NCBI GenBank assembly: GCA_046351595.1
Contig: JAXLYE010000006.1
Coordinates: 620,001 to 684,000 of the forward strand
DNA length: 64,000 nucleotides
Direction: 5' to 3'
Source: JAXLYE01 sp046351595
GTDB lineage: Bacteria > Myxococcota_A > Polyangia > Palsa-1104 > JAEUJZ01
A model generated the notes under the pieces. It searched no databases, was not told the origin of the DNA, and worked only from the letters and a program-made list of their open reading frames with translations. A program made the position numbers and the translations under genes. This document shows positions 1 through 10,121 of the stretch, piece after piece (the first letter of the stretch is position 1; every line of letters starts with the position of its first letter).

Positions 1-836
1 GGCTCGGCGCGCCCGGGCAGCTCATCTCGCACCAGCCCTCCGCGGTCACGGATCTGGTGGCGCGGGTGCTCGGGCTGCGCGGGCCGCGCTCGACGGTGAT
101 GACGGCGTGCAGCTCGTCGGCGCTGGCGATCAGCCAGGCCCGCGACCTCATCCAGCTCGGCCGCGCGCCGATCATGCTGGCCGGCGGCGCCGAGGGCCTG
201 TGCCGCCTGACCAGCGCTGGCTTCGGAGCCCTGCGCGCCACCTCGCCCGAGCTCTGCCGCCCCTTCGACGTCGACCGCAAGGGGCTCAACCTCGGCGAGG
301 GCGCGGCGGTCCTGGTGCTCGAGTCCGAGTCGCACGCGCGCCGCCGCGGCGCCCGCATCCACGCGCGCCTGCTCGGCAGCGGCCTGACCTGCGACGCACA
401 CCACATGACCGCCCCGCACCCCGAGGGCGAGGGCGCGCTGCGGGCGATGCGCCTGGCGCTTACCGACGCCGCGCTCGGCCCCGAGGCGCTCGGCTACATC
501 AATGCCCACGGCACCGGCACCCCGCACAACGACGCGGCCGAGAGCACCGCGGTCTCGCGCCTGCTCGGCGAGCGCCGCCGCGCCGTGCCCATGAGCTCGA
601 TCAAGTCAATGGTCGGCCACACCCTCGGCGCGGCCGGCGCCATCGAGGCCGTGGCCTCGGTCGTCGCGCTGACGCACGGCTTCCTGCCGCCGACCGTCAA
701 CCTGATGACGCCGGATCCGGCCTTCGACCTCGACTTCATCCCCGGCGCCGCTCGCGAGCAGCAGGTCGACGTCGTCCTGTCGTCGAGCTTCGCCTTCGGC
801 GGCAACAACGCGGCCCTGCTCTTCGGCCGCGCCTGA
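1..836 (+). CDS. beta-ketoacyl-ACP synthase, 5' part outside the window
   Basis: The frame is open from the first bases of the window, so the N-terminal half is missing. What remains is the C-terminal part of a thiolase-fold condensing enzyme that elongates acyl-ACP in fatty acid or polyketide synthesis. All three active-site elements are visible: the nucleophile Cys in TACSSSA, the His in HGTGTPHND and the Lys/His block KSMVGHTLGAAGA. It ends with the usual SSFAFGGNNAALLF tail, as in FabF/KAS II. A GTG at 57 is internal to the family and should not be taken as the start. The gene ends 44 bases from the convergent tcdA. Whether it belongs to primary fatty acid synthesis or to a specialised cluster to the left cannot be decided here. 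Confidence 0.93.
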   Translation, partial: LGAPGQLISHQPSAVTDLVARVLGLRGPRSTVMTACSSSALAISQARDLIQLGRAPIMLAGGAEGLCRLTSAGFGALRATSPELCRPFDVDRKGLNLGEGAAVLVLESESHARRRGARIHARLLGSGLTCDAHHMTAPHPEGEGALRAMRLALTDAALGPEALGYINAHGTGTPHNDAAESTAVSRLLGERRRAVPMSSIKSMVGHTLGAAGAIEAVASVVALTHGFLPPTVNLMTPDPAFDLDFIPGAAREQQVDVVLSSSFAFGGNNAALLFGRA

Positions 837-880
837 GCCGCGCCCGAGCCGCGCCCGAAACCTGGCGGCGCCGCTCCGGA

Positions 881-1828
881 CTATCCCTCCGCCGGCTGCG
901 GGCGCGCGCCCGCGGACAGGCCGCGGACGACGACGCTGGCGCAGCCCAGGCCGAAGCTGCCGGTGACGAAGCTCGCGGTGCCGTAGATGAGGCGGCGCTC
1001 CTCGCACGAGTGGTGCTCGTTCTTGCCGCCCGGGCAGACGCAGCGGAAGCCCTCGCCCTCGTCGTAGTGCAGCTCCTCGGGGTGGCACGGGTGCTCCGTC
1101 GAGAACACGGCGGTGATGCCGAACGGGCCTTGCTCGGGGAAGCCGTGCTTCTTGCGCAGGATCTTGCGGACCTCGAGCGCCAGCGGATCGATGCGCGTCT
1201 CGGCCAGATCGGCGATGACGAGCTGCGTCGGATCCAGACGCCCCGAGGCGCCCATCGACGACACCACCCTCAGCCCGAGCCGCCGGCACGTCGCCAAGAG
1301 GTGGCACTTGGCGGTGATGTTGTCGATGGCATCGACGACGTAGTCATACGCCGCGCCGGCCGAGAGGATCGCGGCCGCGGTCCCGGCGTCGTAGAAGCGC
1401 GGCAGCGGCGTAATCTCGGCCTGCGGGTTGACCAGGCGCAGCCGCTCGGCCAGGACGTGCGCCTTGAGCTTGCCGACCGTGCCCTTCATCGCCTGCAGCT
1501 GCCGGTTGGTGTTGGTGACGCAGACGCGATCGAAGTCGCACAGCGTCAGCCGGCCGATGCCGCTGCGCGCCAGCGACTCGGCCGCGAACGAGCCGACGCC
1601 GCCCAGCCCGACGACGAGCACGCGCGCACCGAACAGCCGCTCCATGCCGGCGTCGCCGACGAGGCGGCCCATGCGATCGAAGCGGCGGTGCAGGCGGTAG
1701 CGGTTCTCGGCCTCGCCGTCGAGCGCCGGGCCGCTTCCGTCGGCGTGCGCGCGCGGCACCGGGTCCGTACAGCCGCTCGCGGGCGCCTCGAGCCCGGCGG
1801 CAGGGCACAACTCAGTCTGGGGTTCCAT
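881..1828 (-). CDS. tcdA: tRNA threonylcarbamoyladenosine dehydratase (TcdA/CsdL)
   Basis: E1-like ATP-dependent enzyme that cyclises t6A37 to ct6A in ANN-decoding tRNAs. The 315-residue protein has the Rossmann nucleotide motif VVGLGGVGS, the family RFDR..RLVG opening, the DFD/NTNRQ segment, VDAIDN, and the long C-terminal region with HPEE..Y and CVCPGG that is typical of TcdA. I chose the ATG at 1828 over an in-frame TTG at 1864, because the ATG start overlaps the upstream tatD stop by only 17 bases. The two genes form a small minus-strand operon. Family assignment is strong; tRNA substrate is known from the family and not shown here. Confidence 0.9.
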   Translation of the reverse strand: MEPQTELCPAAGLEAPASGCTDPVPRAHADGSGPALDGEAENRYRLHRRFDRMGRLVGDAGMERLFGARVLVVGLGGVGSFAAESLARSGIGRLTLCDFDRVCVTNTNRQLQAMKGTVGKLKAHVLAERLRLVNPQAEITPLPRFYDAGTAAAILSAGAAYDYVVDAIDNITAKCHLLATCRRLGLRVVSSMGASGRLDPTQLVIADLAETRIDPLALEVRKILRKKHGFPEQGPFGITAVFSTEHPCHPEELHYDEGEGFRCVCPGGKNEHHSCEERRLIYGTASFVTGSFGLGCASVVVRGLSAGARPQPAEG

Positions 1829-2672
1829 GGGGGTAATTACAGCCAGCGATCCCCGACTGGGCAAGCCCCAGCAGCCGCCGCGTATTGTCGTCGGTCACCG
1901 CGGCCACGTGCGCCACCGTCTGGGCGCGCAGCTCGGCCACGGCCGCGATCACGTCGACCAGGAACGCCGGCTCGTTGGTGCCGGGCCGGCGCGCCGGCGG
2001 CGTCTGATCCGGCGCGTCGGTTTCGACGAGCAGGAGCTCATCCGGGACCGCCCGCGCCGCGGCGTGCAGGCGGCGCGCGTTCGAGTAGCTCACCGCGCCC
2101 GAGAGCGAGATGAACAGGCCAAGCTTCACATAGTCCCGGACCAGCTCGGCCGAGCCGCTGAAGCTGTGCACCACGCCGCCGCGCCGCGGCAGCCCGTCGG
2201 TGCGCAGCACGCGCAGCGCCGCCTCGTGCGTGCGCAGGATGTGCAGCACCACCGGCAGATCGAGCGCGCGGGCGAGCGCCAGCTGCTCGCGGAACACCCG
2301 GGTCTGCAGGTCCAGGCAGCGCTTGGTCTCGTCGGTGCGCGCGTCCAGCCCGATCTCACCGAGGGCGTGCGGCCGGGCGAGCGTGGTGCCGTCCGGCAGC
2401 CGCTCACCGCGCGCCGCCGCCGCCAGGATCTCGAGCTGCCGCGCGAGCTCGGCCTCGTCCACGAGCGGCACCACCTGCGGGTGCAGCCCGTAGGCCACCG
2501 CGATCGTCAGCGGCTGCGCCTGCCGCCGCATCGCGTCCTCGACGCGCCAGCCGCTCTCGTCGACGCCGGCCAGGAGCACCGCGCGCACCCCGGCCGCGGC
2601 CGCGCGCTCGATCGCGGCGGTGCGCACCTCGCGCATGCGGTCATCGTGCAGGTGGCAGTGCGAGTCGAACAC
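1812..2672 (-). CDS. tatD: TatD-family metal-dependent deoxyribonuclease
   Basis: TIM-barrel amidohydrolase-type nuclease. The metal ligands are visible in order: HCHLH at the N-terminus, GEIGLD in the middle, LHILR, VHSFSGS and ETDAP near the C-terminus, as expected for TatD/YcfH proteins. The length of 286 residues is slightly above the usual ~260. Family members are cytoplasmic Mg-dependent 3'-5' exonucleases acting on damaged DNA or RNA. The stop overlaps the start of tcdA, so both are probably co-transcribed. The 170-bp gap to the divergent lipoprotein gene at 2843 probably holds both promoters; I see no clear -10/-35 pair. Confidence 0.92.
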   Translation of the reverse strand: MFDSHCHLHDDRMREVRTAAIERAAAAGVRAVLLAGVDESGWRVEDAMRRQAQPLTIAVAYGLHPQVVPLVDEAELARQLEILAAAARGERLPDGTTLARPHALGEIGLDARTDETKRCLDLQTRVFREQLALARALDLPVVLHILRTHEAALRVLRTDGLPRRGGVVHSFSGSAELVRDYVKLGLFISLSGAVSYSNARRLHAAARAVPDELLLVETDAPDQTPPARRPGTNEPAFLVDVIAAVAELRAQTVAHVAAVTDDNTRRLLGLAQSGIAGCNYPHGTPD

Positions 2673-2842
2673 GCGTCCACTTTATCGCGCGCCCCGGCCC
2701 GCGCCAGCGCGCACTGCCCGCTGCGCTGAAGCCCACCCGCCCGTCGGGTCGGTCGTGCAAATTTGCGACGAGCACGAGCCGCAAGAGATACTGCGGACGG
2801 CGCGCTCATCTCCGCCAGCGGCTCTTGCCTTGGAGGACTGCC

Positions 2843-3628
2843 ATGCCCCGACCCGTCCCGACCCGTTCGCCCCGTCTGTTCGTCTGTGCGCTGGGCTTCC
2901 TGCTCGGTGCCGCGCTGAGCTCGGGCTGTGCCTCATCGGCGCCGAGCGACCCGACGCCGCCCGGCAACCCGCGCATGATCGTCGACCTCGGCATGGTGCC
3001 GCTGCCGTCGCCGCCGGATCTGCTGGGCATCGACCTGGCCAGCGGCACGCCGCGCCCGGATCTCGCGGGCATGACCGCGTGCACGGTCTGGCCGCAGTCG
3101 GGCTGCCCGGCCGGCTTCAAGTGCACGACGCAGGACTACTCGTCGACGACCTGCGACACCGATGGGCAGGCGGCGCGCGGCGCGGCGTGCACGCAGGCCC
3201 CGGACAGCTGCAAGGCCGGCTCGCTGTGTTTCCGCGACAGCATCAGCGGCGCCACCCAGTGCCGGCAGTTCTGCACCAGCAACACCGACTGCGGCGCGCG
3301 CGCCGACTGCGCGATCGGCCTCAATGTCGGCAATACGCTCAAGGTCTGCACGCAGGCCTGCGATCCGCTCGCCGCCGGCAGCTGCGCCACCGGCCACGCC
3401 TGCTACCTCTACGAGTCCGAGCACAGTGACTGCGTCGGCGCCGGCAGCAAGGCGGCGGGCGCGACGTGCATGTACTTCGACGAGTGCCAGGCCGGCCTGA
3501 CCTGCATCAACAACCGCTGCCGCAAGGTGTGCAAGCGCGCGAGCCCGAGCTGCGACACCGGGCAGACCTGCGCCGCCATCACCACCTGGACCAGCTTCGG
3601 CGCCTGCTGCCCCAGCACCGGCTGCTGA
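2843..3628 (+). CDS. Cys-rich lipoprotein of unknown function
   Basis: The start is set by a GGAGG ribosome site at 2832-2836, seven bases before the ATG at 2843; an in-frame TTG at 2825 is upstream of that site. The protein begins with a basic segment, a hydrophobic stretch and a lipobox ending SSGC, so it should be lipidated and exported. After a Pro-rich linker come about 20 cysteines in repeated spacings (C..GF.C, CDTDGQ, C.T..DC, GLTCINNRC), a pattern common in secreted proteins of Myxococcota. No catalytic motif is seen. It is probably an outer-membrane surface protein stabilised by disulfides. Function unknown. Confidence 0.8.
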   Translation: MPRPVPTRSPRLFVCALGFLLGAALSSGCASSAPSDPTPPGNPRMIVDLGMVPLPSPPDLLGIDLASGTPRPDLAGMTACTVWPQSGCPAGFKCTTQDYSSTTCDTDGQAARGAACTQAPDSCKAGSLCFRDSISGATQCRQFCTSNTDCGARADCAIGLNVGNTLKVCTQACDPLAAGSCATGHACYLYESEHSDCVGAGSKAAGATCMYFDECQAGLTCINNRCRKVCKRASPSCDTGQTCAAITTWTSFGACCPSTGC

Positions 3629-3667
3629 CGGGCCCATCGCGGCATCGGGCCGCGGCTCAGGCGCAGC

Positions 3668-4878
<1,211 letters not shown>

Positions 4879-4882
<4 letters not shown>

Positions 4883-5187
4883 GGCGCCCTCTTGCGCGCG
4901 GTCGCCAGCACCCCGAGCGACACCGGGTACACCGGCGGCCGCGTCGTGAACGGGTGGTGGCCGTGCGGCGCCTCGGGCTGGCGCTCGTGCCGCTGCGGGT
5001 CGCGCGCCTGCGCCGCGGCCAAAAGCTCGCACGTCGGCACCAGGCACTCCTTGCCCTGACACGGGCCGGTGCCCAGGCCGGTGTAGCGCTTCACCTCTTC
5101 GATGTCCAGGTAGCCCTCCTGCAGCGCCTGCAGCAGATCCGCCTGGGTCACGTCCTCGCAGCGGCAGACGATGATCTTGTCCGACAT
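4879..5187 (-). CDS. BFD-like [2Fe-2S]-binding small subunit
   Basis: 102 residues from ATG 5187. Two cysteine pairs, CRC near residue 9 and PCQGKEC about 33 residues later, match the BFD-like [2Fe-2S] module that normally forms the C-terminus of HcnB or sarcosine oxidase alpha subunits. Here the module is a separate gene between the two flavin subunits, 14 bases after the alpha gene and overlapping the beta gene by 4 bases. It probably relays electrons between the flavins. The tail after residue 60 is His/Pro-rich and unlike the family. Confidence 0.82.
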
Positions 5188-5201
5188 CCTCGACGCTCCG
5201 C

Positions 5202-6584
5202 CTAACCCGCCTGCCCGCCGAGCGCCGCCAGCCCGACGCGCTCGCCGTGCGCGGCCGCCTCGCGCGGGCCCATCACACCCGTCACCTCGCCGCACGCCCA
5301 GACCGAGCCGGTGCGGGTGCGGCCGTTGGCATCGATCTCGACGGCAAAGCCGCAGCGCTCGTCCCAGCGCACGGCGGCGCCGTGGAGCTGCGCCAGCGCC
5401 GAGGCCGGGGCCGGCGGCAGCGAGATCGCGATGAGATCGCAGTCGATCCGCCGCCGCGCGCCGTGCTCGCCGCCGATCGCGATCTCGGCGCCGGTCACCT
5501 GGTCCGAGCCCAGGGCCGCCGCCAGCCGCTCGCCGCGACCGTCGATGCGCTGCACCCGGGCGCCGGCCCGCTCGAGCGCGGCCGCGAGCTCGCCGGCGTA
5601 CTCGTCGCTGCCGACCACCAGGGGCTGCGCGGTCGGCAGCACGCCGTACTCGCCGAGCAGCAGCCCGACGGCGCGCGCCGGCATCACGCCCGGCCGATCG
5701 TTGTCGACGAACAGCGCGTTGCGCAGGTGGCCGCCAGTGGCGTAGACGAAGCGCTCGGCGCTCAGCTTGTAGAGCTGGCTCGTCGATGCCGCGACGAGCA
5801 GGCCGCGGTGGCCGGGCGGCGCGGCGGACGTCGCCTCTTCGCCGTAGAAGCCGATGGCCGCGGTGCCGCTGAGGATCTCGACACCGGCCGCGCGCGCCGC
5901 CGCGATCGCCGCGGGGGCGACGCGGGCCTGCGCATCCGGCTGGCACAGGTAGCTGCCGCCCGGGCTCGGCGCCGCGTCGATGAGGACGACCCCGCGCGCG
6001 CCGGTGGCAGCGGGGCGGCGGCTCAGGCCCTCGGCCAGCACGCGCGCCGCGGCGAGGCCCGCGGGACCGCCACCGACCACCACCGCGGCGACGTGGCGCT
6101 CGACGAGCGGCGCGACCTGCAGCGGCGCGTCCTCCTCGGGCAGCCGGCCCAGGCCGCCGAGCTGCTGCACCACCCGCTGCATCACCTGGTTCAGCGGCCG
6201 CGGCGAGGTCATGAGGGTGTGGTGGTCCATGCCCTCGGGAAACATCACGTCCGCGGCGGCCAGCACGTCGAGCTCCGCGGATGGCCAGGCGTTCTGGCGC
6301 TCGCAGCGCAGGCCGCTGTGCACCAGCGTGCGGCAGGCGCGGACGTTGGGCTGGCCGTCGATGCGCATCAGGCACGCGCCGCAGTCACCGGTCAGGCAGA
6401 AGGCGCTGCGCGGGCGGTGGAACTTGATCGATCGGCTAAAGACGGTGACGCCCTCGGCCAGCAGCGCCGCGGCCACGGTCTCGTTGGCGAAGGCGCGCAG
6501 GCGGCGGCCGTCCAGGCGAATCTCGACGGCGTCGCCGCGCCGGAAGTCGTGCAGCCGGTGACCGAGCGGGGGAGGTTCTGACAT
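5202..6584 (-). CDS. ferredoxin-FAD/NAD fusion subunit (HcnAB / LhpEF-like)
   Basis: 460 residues from ATG 6584 (an in-frame TTG at 6608 is less likely). Residues ~15-95 form a Fer2_4-type [2Fe-2S] domain with cysteines in CLTGDCGAC plus a later RACRT. After a linker comes a pyridine-nucleotide-disulfide-type FAD domain with VVGGGPAGLAAA and a late CGEVTG-type motif. In HcnABC and LhpBEF these two domains are often separate proteins; here they are fused. It is the first gene of the operon ending at 3668 and probably the electron-relay alpha subunit. Substrate and physiological acceptor are unknown. Confidence 0.85.
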   Translation of the reverse strand: MSEPPPLGHRLHDFRRGDAVEIRLDGRRLRAFANETVAAALLAEGVTVFSRSIKFHRPRSAFCLTGDCGACLMRIDGQPNVRACRTLVHSGLRCERQNAWPSAELDVLAAADVMFPEGMDHHTLMTSPRPLNQVMQRVVQQLGGLGRLPEEDAPLQVAPLVERHVAAVVVGGGPAGLAAARVLAEGLSRRPAATGARGVVLIDAAPSPGGSYLCQPDAQARVAPAAIAAARAAGVEILSGTAAIGFYGEEATSAAPPGHRGLLVAASTSQLYKLSAERFVYATGGHLRNALFVDNDRPGVMPARAVGLLLGEYGVLPTAQPLVVGSDEYAGELAAALERAGARVQRIDGRGERLAAALGSDQVTGAEIAIGGEHGARRRIDCDLIAISLPPAPASALAQLHGAAVRWDERCGFAVEIDANGRTRTGSVWACGEVTGVMGPREAAAHGERVGLAALGGQAG

Positions 6585-6683
6585 GCGAGGTGGCGGAAGG
6601 TAGGCCAAGCGGCGGCCGGTTTCTAGACCGTTGCCGCCGCCGCCGCGCGTGTTCTCGTCGCTACGGAGGCAGCGGCGCCGTGG

Positions 6684-7805
6684 CTAGAACCAGAGCATCG
6701 CGCCGGCGTTGGCCTTGTAGCCGAGGCTGCTCGCCGGGATCGGGCCGCCCTCGACGCCCTGGTAGAACTGGCCGTCGTGGCTCGAGTCGTCGAGCAGCAT
6801 GCCGAGGGCGCGGATGTCCGCGAACAGGGCCAGGTGCTTGAAGCGCAGCTCGGCGCCGCCGCCGACGTGGCCGAGCACCTCCCAGAACTGCTGGCGGCGC
6901 TCCTGGCGGCTGCCCTCGTACAGCTTCACGTCGTCGGCCATGAGGCCGAAGCCCGCCACCGCGTAGAGGTTGAAGTGGTTCTCCGGGCGGTTCTTGAACA
7001 GGTACAGCATCGGCGCGAACGAGAACGGGTACGAGGTCCGCACGAAAGCGCCGTCGCCGATGTTGGCGCGCAGCACGTCCATGCCGAGCTCGAAGCCCCA
7101 GTGGCCCTGGTTGCGGAAGCGCAGCTGCAGGCCGGCGCCCATCATCGAGACCTTCTCGCCGAAGACCTCCTGGCTGGAGATGCCGATCGCCGAGAAGCGC
7201 AGGCCCATGCCGACGGCCGGGCCGCGCGGCGCCTGGTACGCGCTGCGCGAGGCCAGCAGCGGGCGGCGCAGCGGCGCCACGTAGGCCCGGCGGTAGGGCT
7301 GGTACTGCGGCGTCGTCAGACAGTTCGGGTTCGTCGACGGCTGCACGAACACCGGCGGCGGCGGCAGCTGCTGCGGCAGCACCGGCTGCACGCCCGGCTG
7401 CGCCGGGATCACCCAGATCGGCCCGTTCAGGTAGATCGGAGCGCCCGGCGGCGGCAGCGGCGCGACGGGGGCCGCGACGACCGGGGCCGGCGGCGGCGTG
7501 TACAGCGGCGCCGGAGCGACGGGCGCAACCACCGCCGGAGCCAGGACCGGAGCGGGCGCCGCGGCCGCGGGGGGCATCGCGGTCACCGTCGTGGTGGTCG
7601 TCGTCGACTGGGTCACCGTCGTGGGCGGCGCGACCTCATCGCTGACCGCCGGCTCGTCCGCGCGAGCCGCCGAGCCCGTCCCGAGCAGCGCCAGGCCGCC
7701 GAGCAGCACCGTCGCCAGTGTAGTGCGAAGAGTGCGAACCGAGGCGCTGCGTCCCTGTCGCAGCGAAGCAATCATCTTGGGGTTGCTCACAAACAAGGAC
7801 CGCAT
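6684..7805 (-). CDS. exported Pro/Ala-rich protein with outer-membrane-protein-like C-terminus
   Basis: About 373 residues. ATG 7805 follows AAGGAGG, although the spacing of four bases is short. An N-terminal signal peptide ends near SAARADEP. It is followed by ~130 residues rich in Pro, Ala and Thr, which suggests a cell-wall-spanning or disordered linker. The last ~180 residues have alternating aromatic/hydrophobic segments (GMGLRFSAIG, LQLRFRNQGHWGFELGMDVL, FNLYAVAGFGLM) and end in ...GAMLWF. A C-terminal Phe is typical of BAM-assembled beta-barrels. No family recognised; probably an outer-membrane or periplasmic structural protein. Confidence 0.7.
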   Translation of the reverse strand: MRSLFVSNPKMIASLRQGRSASVRTLRTTLATVLLGGLALLGTGSAARADEPAVSDEVAPPTTVTQSTTTTTTVTAMPPAAAAPAPVLAPAVVAPVAPAPLYTPPPAPVVAAPVAPLPPPGAPIYLNGPIWVIPAQPGVQPVLPQQLPPPPVFVQPSTNPNCLTTPQYQPYRRAYVAPLRRPLLASRSAYQAPRGPAVGMGLRFSAIGISSQEVFGEKVSMMGAGLQLRFRNQGHWGFELGMDVLRANIGDGAFVRTSYPFSFAPMLYLFKNRPENHFNLYAVAGFGLMADDVKLYEGSRQERRQQFWEVLGHVGGGAELRFKHLALFADIRALGMLLDDSSHDGQFYQGVEGGPIPASSLGYKANAGAMLWF

Positions 7806-8085
7806 GGGGCCTCCTTGCAAGGGCTCGTTTTGCCAACGTCGAGATCAACTATTAGAAATGCCACACTCGCCCCGCCGGTTCAATCTCGACGGCGGACGCG
7901 AGGCACAGCCGAGGGAAATCGGCCGCTTAGGCGCAAGCTGAACCGTAGCCCTTCCGAGCGCTTGCCGCGCCCGATCGGGCCCGTGCCGTCCGCGCATGCC
8001 TCAGCCTTCTGGCAGGGCTGCAGGCGGCTCCACAACCAAGTTCGTCATTGATCCGGCTCGACGGGATTCGGTATAAGAGCGCCCT
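7806..8085. promoter_or_regulatory. divergent intergenic region, epimerase promoter candidate
   Basis: 280 bases between divergent genes. The segment near 7830-7865 is AT-richer than its surroundings. A good -10 (TATAAG) lies only 8 bases before the epimerase ATG at 8086, with a TTGATC at a long 19-base spacing upstream. If used, it would give a nearly leaderless transcript. This is a pattern call only. Confidence 0.35.
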
Positions 8086-9147
8086 ATGGCGTTGTACCTT
8101 GTGACCGGGGGCTGCGGCTTCATCGGCTCCAACCTCGTGCAGGCGCTGGCCGAGCGCGGTGAGCGTGTGCGGATCGTCGATGACCTGAGCACCGGCCACG
8201 AGCACAACGTCGCCGCGCTCATCGCCCAGCACCCGACGCAGATCGAGCTGTGGCGCGGCGATCTGCTGGACACCGACCTGCTCGATCGCGCGCTGCGCGG
8301 CGTCGACTTCGTCCTGCACCACGCGGCGATGCCGTCGGTGCCCTGGTCGCTGCTGCGGCCGCTCGAGTGCGATCGCATAAACTCCCGCGGCACGCTGCAG
8401 CTCCTCGAGGCGGCGCGGCGGCAGGGGCGCATCCGGCGCGTGGTCTTCGCGGCCTCGTGCGCGGCCTACGGCGACCTCACGCCCGAGCGGCCCAAGCGCG
8501 AGGACGATCCGGTGGCGCCGCAGTCGCCCTACGCCGCGAGCAAGCTGGCCGGCGAGCACTACTGCCAGGTCTACAGCCACGCGCTCGGCGTGCCGACGGT
8601 GGCGCTGCGCTACTTCAACATCTTCGGGCCGCGCCAGGACCCGCGCTCGCCCTACGCCGCGGTGCTGCCGAACTTCATCCGCACAAGCCTCGCCGGCCAG
8701 GTCCCGACGATCTACGGCGACGGGGTGCAGTCGCGCGACTTCGTGCACGTCGACAACGTCGTGCAGGCGAACCTCCTGGCCTGCAGCGCGCCGGCCGAGC
8801 GGGTCGCGGGCCGCGTCTTCAACATCGGCTGCGGCGAGTCCGTGACGCTGCTCGAGGTGCTCGAGATCCTGTCCGAGCTGCTCGGCCGGCGCATCACGCC
8901 GCGGCACGAGCCGGCGCGCACAGGTGAGGTGCGTCACTCGCGCGCAGACATCGGTCGCGCCCGCGAGCTCCTGGGCTACTCTCCGATCGTGCCATTCCGC
9001 GACGGACTCGAGCGAACACTCAGCTGGTATCAGGCCCAGGCCCAGGCCCAGGCCCAGGCCCAGGCCCAGGCCCAGGCCCAGGCCCAGACAGCGACCAAGG
9101 CGACGCCGGCAGCTGCCGCGTCAGCGACGGGAGGAGCCGCATCATGA
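8086..9147 (+). CDS. NAD-dependent nucleotide-sugar epimerase/dehydratase (extended SDR)
   Basis: 353 residues. The N-terminal Rossmann motif GGCGFIG (8-14), D32-33, Ser124 and the catalytic pair Tyr149/Lys153 (SPYAASK) place it in the extended SDR family with UDP-sugar 4-epimerases (GalE, WbpP) and dTDP-glucose dehydratases. R-F-N-I-F-GPRQDP and the DFVHVDN segment fit UDP-GlcNAc/Glc 4-epimerases. It probably supplies sugars for LPS or exopolysaccharide. The C-terminus carries a low-complexity Gln-Ala repeat encoded by a hexanucleotide array, which is not part of the fold. The stop overlaps yicC (ATGA). Confidence 0.9.
   Translation: MALYLVTGGCGFIGSNLVQALAERGERVRIVDDLSTGHEHNVAALIAQHPTQIELWRGDLLDTDLLDRALRGVDFVLHHAAMPSVPWSLLRPLECDRINSRGTLQLLEAARRQGRIRRVVFAASCAAYGDLTPERPKREDDPVAPQSPYAASKLAGEHYCQVYSHALGVPTVALRYFNIFGPRQDPRSPYAAVLPNFIRTSLAGQVPTIYGDGVQSRDFVHVDNVVQANLLACSAPAERVAGRVFNIGCGESVTLLEVLEILSELLGRRITPRHEPARTGEVRHSRADIGRARELLGYSPIVPFRDGLERTLSWYQAQAQAQAQAQAQAQAQAQTATKATPAAAASATGGAAS
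9031..9087 (+). repeat. hexanucleotide microsatellite (CAGGCC)9 + CAG inside the epimerase gene
   Basis: Nine perfect copies of CAGGCC followed by CAG, encoding alternating Gln-Ala. A 6-bp unit keeps frame when copies are gained or lost, so slippage would only change tail length. Confidence 0.97.
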
Positions 9148-10088
9148 GGAGCATGACCGGCTTCGGCCACGCCACCGGCGAGGCGCTCGGGCGCCGCTGC
9201 ATCGTCGAGCTGCGCAGCTTCAACCACCGCTTCTTCGATCTCAAGCTGCGCCTGCCGCCGCTGTGGATCGACCCGCTGCTCGAGCAGCTCGTCTCGCAGA
9301 CCATCCGGCGGCGCGTCCACCGCGGCAGCCTGATCGTCACCATGCGCGAAGAGGGCCCGAGCCACGGCCGCGCCGAGGTCAACGTCAGCGAGGAACTGGC
9401 CCGCACGCACGGCATGGCGCTGCGCCGGCTGTGGGCGGCGCTGCGGCCGATGATGCCGAGCGGCGAGATCGATGCCGCGATGCCGGCGGGCGCCGAGTCG
9501 CAGCTGTTCGCCCTGGTCGCGGCGCAGCCCGGCGTGCTGACCATCGGCGAGAACGGGCTCGACGCCGAGGCGCGCTTCCGCGGGCTGGAGCCGATCCTCG
9601 AGAACGCGCTGCACGGCCTGCTCGCCAGCCGCCAGCGCGAGGGCGAGGCGCTGCGCAACGACCTGCTGCACCGCCTCGCCGGGCTGGCGCGGCTGCTCGA
9701 CGAGATCCACCGCATCGTCGAGCACGCGCCGGACATCCACCGCCGCCGCCTGATGGAGCGCATCAACCGCCTGCTCGACAACTCGTCGCAGTCGGGTCCG
9801 ACGGTGCACCTGGATCCGCAGCGGCTGGCGCAGGAGGTCGCGCTCTTGGCCGATCGCATCGACGTCACCGAGGAGATCACCCGCCTGCGCGCGCACATGG
9901 CCGAGTTCTCGCGCCTGTGCAACGTCGACACCGTGGCCGGCCGCCAGCTCGACTTCCTGACGCAGGAGCTCAACCGCGAGGTCAACACCATCGGCTCGAA
10001 GGCGCAGTCCTCGGAGGTCGCGGCGCGCATCGTCGCGATGAAGGCCGAGCTCGAGCGGTTACGTGAGCAGATCCAGAATGTGGAGTAA
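9144..10088 (+). CDS. yicC: YicC-family endoribonuclease
   Basis: 314 residues, starting at the ATGA overlap with the epimerase. The opening MRSMTGFGHA, the ELRSFNHRFFDLKLRLP segment and the C-terminal DFLTQELNREVNTIGSKAQ block are signatures of YicC/YloC (DUF1732). E. coli YicC has been described as an RNA-degrading enzyme affecting small RNAs such as RyhB. The family normally sits beside gmk, often with a RemA/DUF370 gene between, as here (9144-11168). Transcription likely continues through gmk. Confidence 0.92.
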   Translation: MRSMTGFGHATGEALGRRCIVELRSFNHRFFDLKLRLPPLWIDPLLEQLVSQTIRRRVHRGSLIVTMREEGPSHGRAEVNVSEELARTHGMALRRLWAALRPMMPSGEIDAAMPAGAESQLFALVAAQPGVLTIGENGLDAEARFRGLEPILENALHGLLASRQREGEALRNDLLHRLAGLARLLDEIHRIVEHAPDIHRRRLMERINRLLDNSSQSGPTVHLDPQRLAQEVALLADRIDVTEEITRLRAHMAEFSRLCNVDTVAGRQLDFLTQELNREVNTIGSKAQSSEVAARIVAMKAELERLREQIQNVE

Positions 10089-10121
10089 CACCGCGGGCCG
10101 CGGCTGTGCGAAGGTGCAGCC

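Noticed and set aside
107..2113. 668-codon plus-strand frame over ketoacyl synthase, tcdA and tatD
   Set aside because: Low-complexity Arg/Ala product, overlaps three well-supported genes.
7927..8937. Long minus-strand frame opposite the epimerase
   Set aside because: Arg/Ala/His-rich shadow of the epimerase, which has full SDR motifs.
9031..9087. CRISPR-like array
   Set aside because: The repeats are contiguous hexamers without spacers, inside a coding region.
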